The translations under genes were made by a program, and so were the position numbers. Positions 35,377 through 47,400 of a stretch of DNA of 64,000 nt are shown piece after piece. Location: positions 124,001 through 188,000 of the forward strand of contig CAJNDS010000215.1 in the NCBI GenBank assembly GCA_905221605.1, written 5' to 3'. The notes beneath the pieces are model-generated. The model had not been told where the DNA came from. It did not search any database and was given only the letters and a program-made list of their open reading frames with translations. The stretch comes from Symbiodinium natans. Lineage: Eukaryota; Sar; Dinophyceae; Suessiales; Symbiodiniaceae. Position 1 is the stretch's first letter. Every line of letters begins with the position of its first letter.

Positions 35377-35709
35377 GTGTCTACCCTAAGATATACTTCC
35401 AGGGAGTTTATAAGTAGGTTGCTAGAATCCTTAAGGACACAATCAAAGGCTTTTGGGCTTTCCGGTGGTAGTCATTCTGGCTTGGACGCCTCACGACCGT
35501 GCCACATGGCTGCCCAGCCCCTACTGCACAGAAGGCCCGCAGTTGCGGCTGTCCACTGCGGCTGCTCGCAGCCTCGTAGGGAAGGCAGCCGGACGTACAT
35601 GCTGGTACGGGCTTCGCTGTGCTCAGCCGTATGTACAGCTTGCTGTACGGCCCAGCAGTTGATGTGGTGGGAGGCGTGTCCACCCAACCTTTTCGAGGAT
35701 TTTTCTTGA
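35377..35709 (+). CDS. Hypothetical 110-codon ORF
   Basis: GC-rich open frame, Cys/Ala/Arg-rich (VAAVHCGCSQPRREGSRTYM), with other frames also open on both strands, so coding strand and reality are uncertain. It begins inside a partial inverted-repeat element at about 35265-35400. Confidence 0.2.
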   Translation: MSTLRYTSREFISRLLESLRTQSKAFGLSGGSHSGLDASRPCHMAAQPLLHRRPAVAAVHCGCSQPRREGSRTYMLVRASLCSAVCTACCTAQQLMWWEACPPNLFEDFS

Positions 35710-37134
35710 TCTTGAGCTGCCAGAAGACAAGGTGGCTGCCGTGCACGTTTAGGGTTTGGGGTTTAGAGTTTCTAGGTGTTCGGTTTAGGGTTTAGGGTTT
35801 AGGGTTTAGGGTTTAGGGTTTAGGGTTTTGGGTTTTTGGTTTTGGGGTTTAGAGTTTGGGGTTTAGGGTGCCTGAAGTCCTTGCCGATGAGCTGGCGACA
35901 CCCCCGTGCTCTGAACCCCTGGTTTAGCGTTTTAGAGCTTAGGGTTTAGGGTTGAGGGTTTTTCGACACAGAAAAGGCTTCTTCAATTTTTCGCGCCCCC
36001 TTGCAGATGCCCGTTCTACAAGGGAAAACCCCTAAGCCCTTGTAGAACCCTAAACCCTAAACCCGCCCCAAACCCTAACCCCTAGCTCTGAGAAGCCCCT
36101 TGGACTCCTTTTCCATCCCAGCTTCCGGCTTGTGGCCAGGTACCTGTTTGTGCTGCAGCCTGCTTCCGTCTCCTCAAGGCATGTGTCTTCGCGTTAGGGT
36201 TTAGGGTGGTGAGTGTACACAGCGGGCTGGTGTGAGTCCATTGTAGGTAGAAAACCCGAAGCCCTAAGCCCTGAAGTTGAAGCTCGCAAGGCTAACATTC
36301 AAATCCCGTCACTGCAAACCGGGCTTAGGGTACTGGGCTTACCATTCGGGTCCATGTACCTAAATAAGGAGTTCCTGGGCCTTAAAGTACCTCTTACATG
36401 GGGACTCCTGGGCCCAAGTAGATTTTTAATATGGTACATGCCCTAAACCCTAAACCCTAAACCCTAAACCCTAAACCCTAAACCCTAAACCCTAAACCCT
36501 AAACCCCTCAGGGTCAGGTTTTAGAGGTTGAATTCTCCAGTGTGCCCAGTAGGTAGCCTTATTCCCCCTTCTGAAGTGTTGGGATCCCTGAAAACCAAGT
36601 TGGGCCACGAAAAGAGTTTAGGGTTTAGGGTTTAGGGTTTAGGGCGCTCCGTACAAGGAGGTTGCCTTGAGATGACTTACTTGGAGGTTCAGGCGTAGTT
36701 GTAAGTGGGGTTGTAAGCAGGGTACCTTTACTTAACTGATTGTAACCTTGTTTAGGGTACTTATGACCCTACCTACCCTGAACCGTTGATCCAAATTATT
36801 GGGGGCATCTTTTTGTTCTCTCTAAAAACGTATGCCCCTCTCCCCCCAACCCCACTCCCAATTCTCTGGATTCCCAAATGGGAGTTTCCAAAAAGTATGG
36901 TCCACCTTTACATCCCCTCCAATTAAGTGGAAGCTCGGTTTAGTATAACTCGAAACCCTAAACCCCCATTCCCGTTAGGCCTTTTGGCCCACGCTGGCTG
37001 GCAACCCTCGCTGGGAGCCCGGGGGGGGGGGGGGGGGCCCTTTACCCTCAGGAGTAGGGGCTAAGTTTAGGGTTCCTTATACATGCTGGCGTTTTTATCG
37101 GGTGTGTCTTTGGGGGTACTAGCCGCTACTCGCA

Positions 37135-37407
37135 ATGAAATCCTTACTTCATATGTTTCTGATGATTGAGCGACATCAGAGCATGCGCAGTCTCCGCTTT
37201 GTCCTCTTTCCCCTGTTTAGCCTCGAGGTTCAAAAAATGTTTAGGACTGATCTAGCACTTCTGTATGTGACTAGTTTGTATGTCTGCGTACAGATGCCTG
37301 ACTCCAAACATGTTTGTGGTCCGGGTATGGGTCACCGGTTCCAGTCAAAGGATATGGACGCACGCGCCCATCCATCACCATCTGTGACGCCATGCATCGC
37401 ATTATGA
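37135..37407 (+). CDS. Hypothetical 90-codon ORF
   Basis: ATG-to-TAA frame, Met- and Phe-rich at the start (MKSLLHMFLMIERHQSMRSL), in a telomere-free, AT-richer patch just before a GCATTATT repeat. No family recognised. Confidence 0.25.
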   Translation: MKSLLHMFLMIERHQSMRSLRFVLFPLFSLEVQKMFRTDLALLYVTSLYVCVQMPDSKHVCGPGMGHRFQSKDMDARAHPSPSVTPCIAL

Positions 37408-37565
37408 TGCATATTAGTACATGAATGAATACATTATTGCATCATTACATCATTAAAACTATTGCATTATTGCATTCTTGCATTATTGCATTATTGCATT
37501 ATTACATTACTACCTCATTACACTGTTGTATCATTAAGTATATTAATTCATGACTGCATTATATA
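37400..37565 (+). repeat. GCATTATT-type repeat
   Basis: Degenerate tandem units of 8-10 bases (TTGCATTATTGCATTATTGC) in an AT-rich patch just upstream of the 37598 exon. Confidence 0.85.
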
Positions 37566-37597
37566 CTATATTGTTACAATTTAGTTTGTCCGCCCAG

Positions 37598-37684
37598 GTT
37601 TCGAAGATCATGTACACCTACGGGTTCCTCCGGCCTGCCAGTTCTGCACGTCTGGGCGCTATGACCCGAATCTTCAAGAGCCTT
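37598..37684 (+). CDS. Unassigned exon with canonical splice sites
   Basis: Reads 29 codons (VSKIMYTYGFLRPASSARLG, then AMTRIFKSL) between CGCCCAG and GTAAGG. This is one of the best canonical GT-AG exons in the window. Protein family not recognised; its host gene could be upstream of, or the 5' part of, the acyltransferase. Confidence 0.5.
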
Positions 37685-38135
37685 GTAAGGTGTTCACAGG
37701 GCTTAGGGTTTAGGGTTTAGGGTTTAGGGTCTAGGGTTTAGGGTTTTTCTTCTTCTTGTTGATGGTTCAAAGCCCTCAAACCCTCAAACTTTCAAACCCT
37801 CAAGCACCCCTAAAGCCCCGGGCCACAAACCTAGGGCTTATAGCCTAGGCCCCAGACCCAGAGAGAGCAAAACCTACACAAGATACAAAGGCGGCCCCTT
37901 AGATATAGGGATCTCCGACATTTTTGGAGGATCGGGGTACCTTATTGCGTCCTGATTCTAAGTGGATCCGGCTCTTTGGTGGTCTATGGGAGGGGTCCCT
38001 TATTATCACGAACCCACATCATGTACTTGGTAGTCGTAAGTAGGGTAATAGGTCGGCTAACAAACGTTAAACATGGCGAGAACCTTGTTTCGGGTACTTA
38101 TAACTTATAGCCTACTTGTAACTGCCCATTTGGGG

Positions 38136-39510
38136 TTCAGGGCTTCGGGCTGGTGTATAGGGCTGCTTAGACGATTTTTGGTCGGGGACCCGAAGCCCTA
38201 GTTCCTAGAATCCTTACCCCTAAACCCCAAATCAGTCCGGCTTAGGGTTCCTGGAACTATCTGAAGGTTCATGGGCAGAATGCGTGCTTCAACTGGTTTA
38301 GGGCTTAGGGCTTAGGGTTTACAATGTAGTTGGGGATTGCACAGGGCCCTTGTGATAGGGGCCCTGGGTTCGCTAACCAAAAGTTGTGAGATGTTTGAAG
38401 CCTTCCCCCCTCCCCTGTTGTGTAAGGGTTTAGGGTTTAGGGTTTAGGGCCTTTAGGGTTTGGGTTTTAGGGTTTAGGGTTTCGAAAAGCCTAAACCTCG
38501 AAACCTGAACTTCTTCTTGGCCCCATGCCAGGCAGTGGTACTTGAATTATTCGGACAATGCCCCAGCCTTAAACCAGAGTGCCCCGCAAAGTCAGGTCTC
38601 CAGATTCTGGCAGAGAGACAGTAGGCTTTGGGGTTTAGGGCTTAGGGCTTGGGGTTTAGGGGTTCAGAATTTGACTGTCTCATTTTCTAGTCGCAATCTA
38701 AAGTAGATAAAAGAAACAAGCAAAGGGAGGTCCTGTTCAGACGGCTAAGTGTTTGAGTCACGGTTAAGGTACCGGGTCGAGGTTTATCCCTCAACCCTAA
38801 ACCCTGAACCCTAGACCCTCATTGTTGCTTTAGGGTTTTCGGGTATAGTCTGAGGGTAGTTTCAAGGGCCATTATGGTCCCTAACCTCCTTTAAAGGGTT
38901 CTGATGTATGGGCCCTTAATTTGCATAGGGTATATACGGGGTATTTAAGGGGCCTTAAGGGGCCCCCCTTTAAAGGGCCCATACTAAGGGACCATGTAAC
39001 TACCCGAAGATATAGGGTCAGAGGTCTGAAGTCGATTCCCTCTCCAATGCTGGGACCCGTTCTGCAAGAACGCAGAAGCGTTCTCGTCTGAGCTCCGAGG
39101 TTCATGACCAGTTACAAGTCGGGCTTATCAGCAGGGTAGCTATACTTCTGGCTGGATATGACCTTATTTAGGGCACTTATGTAACCCTACTAAGAACTTA
39201 AACCCCCCACCTCGACTTCCCAAGGAGCCTTTTTTAAGCTTTAAGACCGGGGTGTTTTCGGCTTCAGGGACAGAGGTCCAGAGTCTCGTGTTGAACCAGC
39301 CTCCTACTTAACTAGCCAGGACCATGACAGAAGTTTCCTCCTGGTTTCGTTGCCCTAGACTCGGTTACCCTTGAACCCCCATTGGCTGGACCATGTATCC
39401 TTTAACCCTCAAACCTAGAACCTAAACCCGAAACCCAAAACCCAAAACCCTAAACCCTAGACCCTAAACCCCAAACCCTGAATCCCTAAACCCTAAACCC
39501 TAAACCCCTC
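38136..39510. other. Repeat-rich stretch, no gene seen
   Basis: Degenerate TTTAGGG, a family A copy (39095-39205) and an inverted repeat around 38875-39000 (TGGTCCCTAACCTCC ... AAGGGACCATG). No convincing coding island. Confidence 0.4.
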
Positions 39511-40728
39511 CCCTCGCTGCCGAGTTCAAAGAGCGGGTGGCTGCCGGACATTGGGACGACGGGCAGAATTACGCCCGGCGGCACAGGGGTACCGACTTGG
39601 GAGGCGTTAAGCCCTTGAACCCTTTGGGGTTTAGGGTTTAGGGTTTGGGGTTCAGGGTTTAGGGTTTAGGGTTTGGGGTGTGGGGTTTGGGGTTTAGGGT
39701 TCAGGCGTTTAGGGGTTTAGGGTTTAGGGAGTTTAGGGCTTTTTGAAAGCTACAATTCAGGGAGGAGGCTTATTAAGCCCTAAACCGTTGAACCCTACTT
39801 TTGAACCTCGAACTGTACTTCAGGGTTTAGGATTGCGGGTTATAGGGCTTGTAGGGTTTGAGGGTTTACTTGGAGGTTCATGGGTAGTTAGCAGTGAGGT
39901 TATTAGCAGGGTAGCCACCATTACCCGGGTTTTCACCTTATTCAGGGTACCAACTTGCAACCCTGTTTATACCTACCATGAACCGCCAAGGAAACCTTTG
40001 AACCCTACTATAATCTAAGGGAAGTTACGGGATCCCTTAATATGTTTCTTCCCTTCAGTTGTATAGGGTATAGAAGGGGTACATATAAGGGTTCCCGGGT
40101 TTGTTTCACCCGTGCCGCGCTCCTTTTCTTCGGATTTGGCGTTGAGTGAGTGAAGGGACCATGTACATACCTACTTCAAGGTTTAGGGTTCCAGGATTTC
40201 GGGTTCTGGGTTCTAGGTTTTTTGGCGGGAGTTTAGGGTGTTAGGGCGTCAAGTTGAGGATTTTTGGGTTTGGCTTTCGGGTTGTTGGATTTGGGAGTTT
40301 ACGAATTCAGGGCTTGTGTTTATAGGCCTAGGGTTGTGCTCTTGTTTCAGGGACCAGGGCTTCACGCTTCAGGTTCAGGGGACCTGCGGTCCTTGTCCTT
40401 CTAGAGTCCTTAAGGAAGGGGGGGTATGAAACCCAAACTTCCCTAATACACTCCCCACTACTTCCCCAAGGCTCCCTAAGCTTCCCGAAGGTTCCCTAGG
40501 TACCTACCCCCCTACCCCCCCCCCCATGAACCCCCCCACCCCCCCGCCCTTGCAAGGACCCTACAATGTCCCTTCTTGTGTGCATGGGTTCATTTGCAAG
40601 CTCCTAGGCAGGACCTTGGATCTTTTTAAATAGTCTCCTTCTTGGGTTAAAGAGCATCATACTTAGGAATATTATCAGAGTTTAAAAAAAAAGGCCACCA
40701 AGACTCTATAAACCCTGAACCCTCAACA

Positions 40729-41090
40729 TGGAAGCGCTACTACCCCTTTGAGGATAGGGCGCCGGTGGCAGATTCTAGAAGATGGATGTGGGAACTGCGC
40801 AACTACCTGGAAGCTCGTGTCGGACATGTGGAGTCCCCGTTTGATTTGGCAGATGGGCAGGGAGGTAACACCGCGTCATCGACAATGCCTAGGGGAAAAC
40901 TCTGCACTTTGCAGATCTGCTACGTACAGGTTTGACGCTGGGCGACCTGGCAGGCTGTGCTCGCCACAGAGGCCGTTGTCCAGGATCCTCGGATGGCGTG
41001 TCATGTAGGTGCGATGATGGTGGAGGGAGTTATCGGAGGTGCGCAAACCCACAGCACAGGCCCAGATACACGGAACATGGTCAACCCTAC
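40729..41090 (+). other. Unassigned coding-like island
   Basis: The frame from 40729 reads YYPFEDRAPVADSRRWMWEL and stays open to about 40932. A second frame further on reads VLATEAVVQDPRMACHVGAM. It lies just upstream of the HPHG exon and could be the acyltransferase N-terminus, but no AG acceptor stands near its start and the two good frames are out of register. Confidence 0.3.
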
Positions 41091-41304
41091 GCCCTAAAGC
41101 CTATTGATCCTAAACGCTAGACCATAAACCCTCAACCCTAAACTCTATCCCCTAAACACTAAACACCAAACACTAAACCCCAAACCCCAAACCCTAAACC
41201 CTTAACCCTAAGCCCTAGCCCCTAAACCCTAAACCCTAAACCCTAAACCCTAAACCCTAAACCCAAAACCCTAAACCCTAAACGACCTAGGTTCCCTTTA
41301 AAAG

Positions 41305-41400
41305 GTCTGCTGCTGGCATCCCCATGGTGCCTTTTCGATCTCGGCCTTCTTCTTCGTGGCATACTACTGGGCGGCCTGGCTGATATGTTGTGCTGAGGGC
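41305..41400 (+). CDS. DGAT2 exon with HPHG active-site motif
   Basis: HPHG is at 41317-41328, followed by a hydrophobic stretch FSISAFFFVAYYWAAWLI typical of the membrane-embedded DGAT2 active site. Acceptor is TTTAAAAG; the donor is not resolved. Two other frames are open for part of it but carry no motif. Confidence 0.75.
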
Positions 41401-44400
41401 TTCAAGCCCGAGACCCTCGGTTTGGGGGTTTAGGGTTTGGGGTTTAGGGTTTAGGGTTTAGGGTTTAGGGTTTAGGGTAACCCTGCACCATACACCCTAA
41501 ACCCTCAACCCCAAACTTGAAGTCCCTGATGCTTCTAAGGGCCGTGCCCCCCCTAGAACGGGAGACCCGAAAGCCCAGACCCTAAACCCCTACACCCTAA
41601 ACCCTAAACCCTAAACCCTAAACCCTAAACCCTAAACCCTAAACCCTAAACCCTAAACCCTAAACCTGGTTGGCAGCGCAAGCCTAAGGTTGGAACCATG
41701 GGCCCTTCGGAACGCCCATAACCCTTGTGTATGGGGATCCGATGTTTCGTGTAGGTACGGGTCATGTTAACAAAGGACCCAAATGAAGGGCCCAGCCTTG
41801 GAGCCCTAGAGAAAGGGTCATGTTTCCGAAATAGTACGGGCATAGGGTTTAACTGGGGTTTAAGGTTTAGGGATTAGGGTTTAGGGTCCGGGGTTTTAGG
41901 ATTTAGGGTTTGGGGTCTAGAGTTTGGGGGAGAACTGTCCATTAGCAGGAGGGGTTGTAGGGCTTCAGGCTGGAGGGTTGTTTGGCCTGTTGGTTCCTAG
42001 AGCTCACGGCCTCGGATCCCGAAGCCGACAACCCTAATCCGTACACCCTACACCCTACACCCTACACCCTACACCCTACACCCTACACCCTACACCCTAA
42101 ACCCTAAACCCTAAACCCTAAACCCTAAACCCTGAACCCTGAACCCTAAACCCTAAACCCTAAACCCTAAACCCTAAACCCCAAACCCTAAACCCTAAAC
42201 CCTAAACCCTGAACCCTAAACCCTAAACCCTAAACCCTAAACCCTAAACCCTAACCCTGGGATTGTGGGTCTAGGGCTTCGCCCAGGCCCAGAACTTTCC
42301 CAGCGGCAAGAGCGCGAAGCAGTTCGTCAGCCCGAGCCCTGGGTCCGGGGTTTAGGGTTTAGGGTTTAGGGTTTAGGGTTTAGGGTTTAGGGTTTAGGGT
42401 TTAGGGCATTGGCCTAGCCACTCCAAGCGACATTTTGACTGCAATTGTAAACCCTAGGATTTAGGGTTTAGGGTTTATGGGTGGTTGGGTTTGAGGATTT
42501 TGAAGGTTTAGGGTGTGCTTTTCTCCACCCTGTACTGGGTTGCTTTTAGGCTGCTGTTCAGGATCCTCTTGGAAAGGTCCCTTTTGGGGAGGTGCATATA
42601 TTGAATCAGTGCGGTTTCCTTATTGTTCAACATCTTTGAATTCCGAATGCCTCGAATCCGCTCCTTCCATCCCCCGCCCCACCCCTCACTACCCCACCAC
42701 CCTTGAGTGGGGGTAGTAGGCACTTCAGGCATATGAGAGTTGGCTCAGACCTGCTCCCGAAACCCTAAACCCTAAACCCTGACCCTATATTCTATAAGCC
42801 ACCCTAAAGCCTCAACCCTAAACCCTAAACCCTAAACCCTAAACCCTAAACCCTAAACCCCTAACGCCATCAAATCCCGAAACCCTGATTAAGCCCCATA
42901 CCTCACCTAATAAGCCCTAAACCCTACATGTTAAAACCCTAATAGACCCCAAAGCCCTACACGACGAAAACCCCAGCCCCTAAACCTTGAAGCCTAATGA
43001 ATCATCCTATACCCTAAACCCTAAACCCCAAAACCCTTAAACCCGAAACCCCAAAACCCTCAACCCCCAAACCCCCAACCCTAAACCCAAAGCCCTAAAC
43101 CCTCGACCCTAATCCCCGAACCCTAAGCCCAAGACCCTAAGCCCAAAAACCCCAAACCCCAGACTCTAAACCCCAAAACCCTAACCCCTAAACCCTAAAC
43201 CCTACCCCGCGCCCCCCCCCCCCCCCCCCAAAACTCCCCCAAACCAAAGCCAATCGGAGGCATCGCGCCACTGTGCGGGGCCCCAGAGAAACGCTTCGAA
43301 AGGTTGGGGCTGGGTTAAGGCTTTATATTGTTTACAGGGTTTCTAGGGTTTCTAGGGTTTACAGGGTTTCTAGGGCTCAATGTGTAGGGTTTAGGGTTTA
43401 GGGTGAGGAGTTGAGGGAGCCTAGCACAGCCCGTCTGTTTTTTTTTGGGGGGGGGGGAGGGGGGGCTTTGGGGCTTTTGGGTTCAGCGTTTCGGGCTTCT
43501 GGGGGTTTAGTTCATCGGGTTTTTAGGGTGTAGTCAGAGTTGAGGGTTCCGGGCTTAGGATGTAAGGTTTCGGGTTTCAGGGTTTTGGGGCTCGAGGTGC
43601 CTATTTTTAAACCAATTTTTAGGGAGCACCCCCATACGCCAGACCCTCGACCCTCGACCCCTCGACCCTGAGCCCTCCACTCTACCCAACATGTGGTTCC
43701 TTTTTTGGGTTGCTTCTAGGGGATTCTAGTATACTACCCCAAAAAGGTACTACATAGGAGCCTTTGGGTAGACTCTAGACCCCAATTTCTTCAACTCCAG
43801 CCGCCTGTGCGCGCTGTGATTGGCGAGACCCGCCGCGCATCTCTGGTCAACGCGCTACGGAATCTCGATGGCATCGGTATCTGCGTGCCAGCGTGCTGCA
43901 TGAAGGTTGGCGATGGGCGACCTTGTCGGCGCACGCAGCCGGAATGGACCTGGCCCGAAGCATGTTGACCTGCATCACCCTAGAGACACTCTACGCAGCT
44001 CTCAGGTTTAGATTCTGCTCTTAGCGGGCACATAAATAGAAATACATATAAATTAATATAAATCGATAAATATAATAAGGTAAATATAAGTAAATAAATA
44101 AATAAAAATAAATATATGTATATATATAGAGCTCCTTAATTGAAAGCGGCATCGCGTTCTGTCTTCTGTGGGTTTGATCGGTCTTGGGGTCTTTAAAGGT
44201 CTCGGGGGGTTCTTGGGGGGGTTTATAGGGTTTAGGGTTTAGGGTTTAGGGTTTGGGGCTGCAAGTGCTTAGGGCTCCCCTAACGGCCCAGGTTTGGGGT
44301 TTGGGGTTTAGGGGTCCGTAAACCCGAAGCCCTAAGCCCTAAACCCTAAACCCTAAACCCTAAACCGTAAACCCTAAACCCTAAACCCTAAACCCTAAAC

Positions 44401-47400
44401 CCTAAACCCTAAACCCTAAACCCTTCTTTCAGAAACTCTCCGGACCATCCGGAATGTGAATTCGGGGAGTCCAAGGTTGAGTGCTTTGCTCGTACGACTT
44501 CGGGATAGACTGAATTGTCCATATTTTGGTTTCAAGAGGATCATATTTAGGAATCTTTTTTCAGAGGGCAACCTAGAGCAGCTTTTCGCCCTGGAGTGGT
44601 TTTGATGTTTCTGTGGTGTGAGGGGGGGGGGTGGCCCTTCACATACTCATGGGGCACGCGCTACTCGGATCCTGATTATTAAACTCGAAGGAAGACTCCC
44701 GCATTGAAGGGTTCTTGAGCCTCTGTGTAACCCCCTGCACCAGAAGAACTCTACCCTACAGCGTAGACCCTAAACTCTGAACCTTACAAGGGCCAAAGAC
44801 CCAGGTTTGAAAGGCAACGACCGCATGTGCCCGAGGCTGTTTAGGGTCCCATTCATGTCGGAGTATCTGCTTCTCTGCCCGGGGCCTTGGCATTTCGGTC
44901 GGGTTTAGGTAGGTCGAACCCCCTGAGCCCCTAATCCCAACCCGTCGGGGCGGTTGGGGCTTTTGGGGTGTTCTAAGGGTACTGACTGGTCTTGCATGAG
45001 TTCTCCGTAGCACCTTTCATGTGCCGAACCTTCTGCCCATTACTGGCGTACCTCGCGTCATTCTTTGTACTATATCGGGTCACAACCTACGAACTTGTAG
45101 GTTTGGGGTTGCAGGTGGGTTTAGGGTTTAGCTAAACTCTTCAAAAATGCACCTTAAACCTCACAAACGCCAATCCCCCCCCCCCCCCCCCACAAAAGAA
45201 ACCTAAAGCCTAACCCAACCCCAACCTGCCCAACCCACCCTAAACCCTAAACCCTAGACCCTAAACCCGAAACCCTGAACCCTGAACCCTAAACCCTAAA
45301 CCCCCAATCTTTTCATGCTCCAGTCTGTTGAGCGGACCTGGTTCCTTTGGGGTTTTAGGGCAAGTTCAGGGTTCTGGATTTGGGGTTTGGGGTTTAGGGT
45401 TGAGTGAGGGTTTGGGCTTTAGTGAGGGTTTAGCGTTTTGGGGCTTAGGGTTTCGGGACTAAGGTTTAAGGGATACGGTTGAAGGATGAAGGTTTAGGAG
45501 AAAGGGGGGCTATGGGGCGTATACAGGTTTTTTTCGGTTCCAAACCCTAACCCTAAGCCCTAAACCCTAAACCCGAACCAAAAACCCTAAACCCTAAACC
45601 CTAAACCCTAAACTCTAAACCCTAAACCCTAAACCCTAAACCCTAAACCCTAAACCCTCACTAAAGCGACGCGTCTTCCACCTCCGAGGCCATGCGCGGC
45701 GACAGGATCGCAAGCCGCGCGCTGAGAAGCAGCTGTTGGGTTTAGGGTTTAGGGTTTAGGGTTTAGGGTTTAGGGTTTAGGGTTTAGGGTTTAGGGTTTA
45801 GGGTTTAGTTTGGGGTTCAGGTTTTAGGGTTTAGGGCTTCGGTCTTAGGGCTTAGGGCTTAGGGTTGGGGTCCTGCAGCTCCAAACCTAGCAAGCGCTAG
45901 TTCCTAAACCCCTAAAGCCTTAAAAGCCGCTTCGTCACCAACCAGAACTCCAAACCGGATTCTGAAGGACACTCTGGTCTAGCTGTGTAAACTTACGGTT
46001 CAGCTTTAGGGTTTAGGGTTTAGGGTTTAGGGTTTAGGGTTTAGGGTTTAGGGTTTAGGGTTTGTGTCTACTTGAAGGTTCATTGGCAGTAAAACGCAGA
46101 GTTATAAGTATCCTGTATCAGGTTGAACCAGCTAGATTTAGGGTTGCCCTCCTTATAACCTATAGCCACCCATGCATTTCCAAGTACAAGCCTATAAGCC
46201 CCAGAAATCCGAAAACTATTTTACTTCGAACATCCCCACCTTAGCACTCCAGGGTCTCTGGGGTTGGGCACTCCAGGGAGTCTCTGATGTTGGGCACGCC
46301 AGGGAGTCCCTGCGGTTGGGCATTTCAGGAAGTCTCTGATGTTGGGCACTCCAGGGAGTCTATGCGGTTGGGCACTCCAGGGAGTCTCTGAGGTTGGGCA
46401 TTTCAAGAAGTCTCTGATGTTGGGCACTCCAGTCTAGGGAGTTTCTGGGTTGCCAGGGAGTCTCTGGGAGTAGACTGGGCGAGGGGAAGAGTTCCGGGCG
46501 AGGAGAAGAGTTGACATTAAAATCTAACAACCCCACACCGAAGGTGGGGGGCAAAAAGGACATTTAACCCTTTGCACACCCTAAACCCCCTAAACTCCCA
46601 AAGCACATAACCCTAAAGTAGGCTTTGTATCCCCAAGTCCTAGACCCGAAGCCCTAAAAGATGCTCCAAGCCCGAATCATGAACACGAGCATGGTCATGC
46701 CTCGGTAGATAAAGACTGCAGCTTAGGGTTCAGGATTTTCAAAGTTAGGGTTTAGGTTTAGGGTTTAGGGTTTTTTTTATTTGTAGGGTGTAGGGTGTGG
46801 GGTTTAGGCTTCAGGGCTGAGGGAGTTCGCGGCTTCAGCATCTGAGGTTTCGAGGAAGGGACTGTGCTCCCACTGCCCCATTTAGGGGCCTGGAGTTTGA
46901 GGGTTTAAAGTTTTTTTGGGGTTTGTGCGTGTTTCTGTTTTAGGGTTTGTTTGGGGGTCTGAGAACCATAAACCCTAAACCCTAAGCCCTAAACCCTAAA
47001 CCCTAACCCTAAACCCTAAACCCTTTCAGGACCTTCTCGAAGCTCCTGGACCAGGGTGCCACCGTGGCAGCCGGAGGCTCAAAGGTGGGGGTTTCCGAAA
47101 TTAGGGTACCTTACGGATGTAGGGTTTAGGGTTTAGGGTTTAGGGTCATATTATAAGGGAATCCTGCTATTTGGGGATCTATATTGGGGGCCCTCCTAGT
47201 TTCGTAAACCCTCAACAGGTGGATTCTTCAGAGCGCTGCACGACCTGAGAGGTGTTCGGGTTCAGGGTTTAGGGTTTAGGGTTTAGGGTTTGCGGTTTAG
47301 GGGGCTCTGAAGCAACGCACCCGGTAGGCAGCGTTACCAAGCATTCTTGCAGTCAAATCGAACGTCTCTTTCAGTCTGCCTGCCGCCTGACACCTCCCCA

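Larger units (their letters stand above)
22439..40728 (+). other. Intergenic/unassigned block with exon-like islands
   Basis: No gene recognised. The block is telomere-like arrays, inverted-repeat elements, homopolymer runs and islands with one clean + frame: 23692-23790 (begins ATG, MRIRRGALLAASGPLSA), 24803-24938 (LELYQLSDALKWTRQLIP), 26166-26222, 27000-27068 (LQLWVRAAWSYFEAFVGALR), 29603-29690 (ASTLDGLEAVVSAANRSG), 30371-30420, 31049-31137, 31330-31398 (ELLHQDYEDHWRLSPRL), 34637-34719 (ends in TAG), 35871-35938 and 39513-39607 (EFKERVAAGHWDDGQNYARR). Several have CAG before and GT/GC after, so one or two further split genes are likely. Confidence 0.4.
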
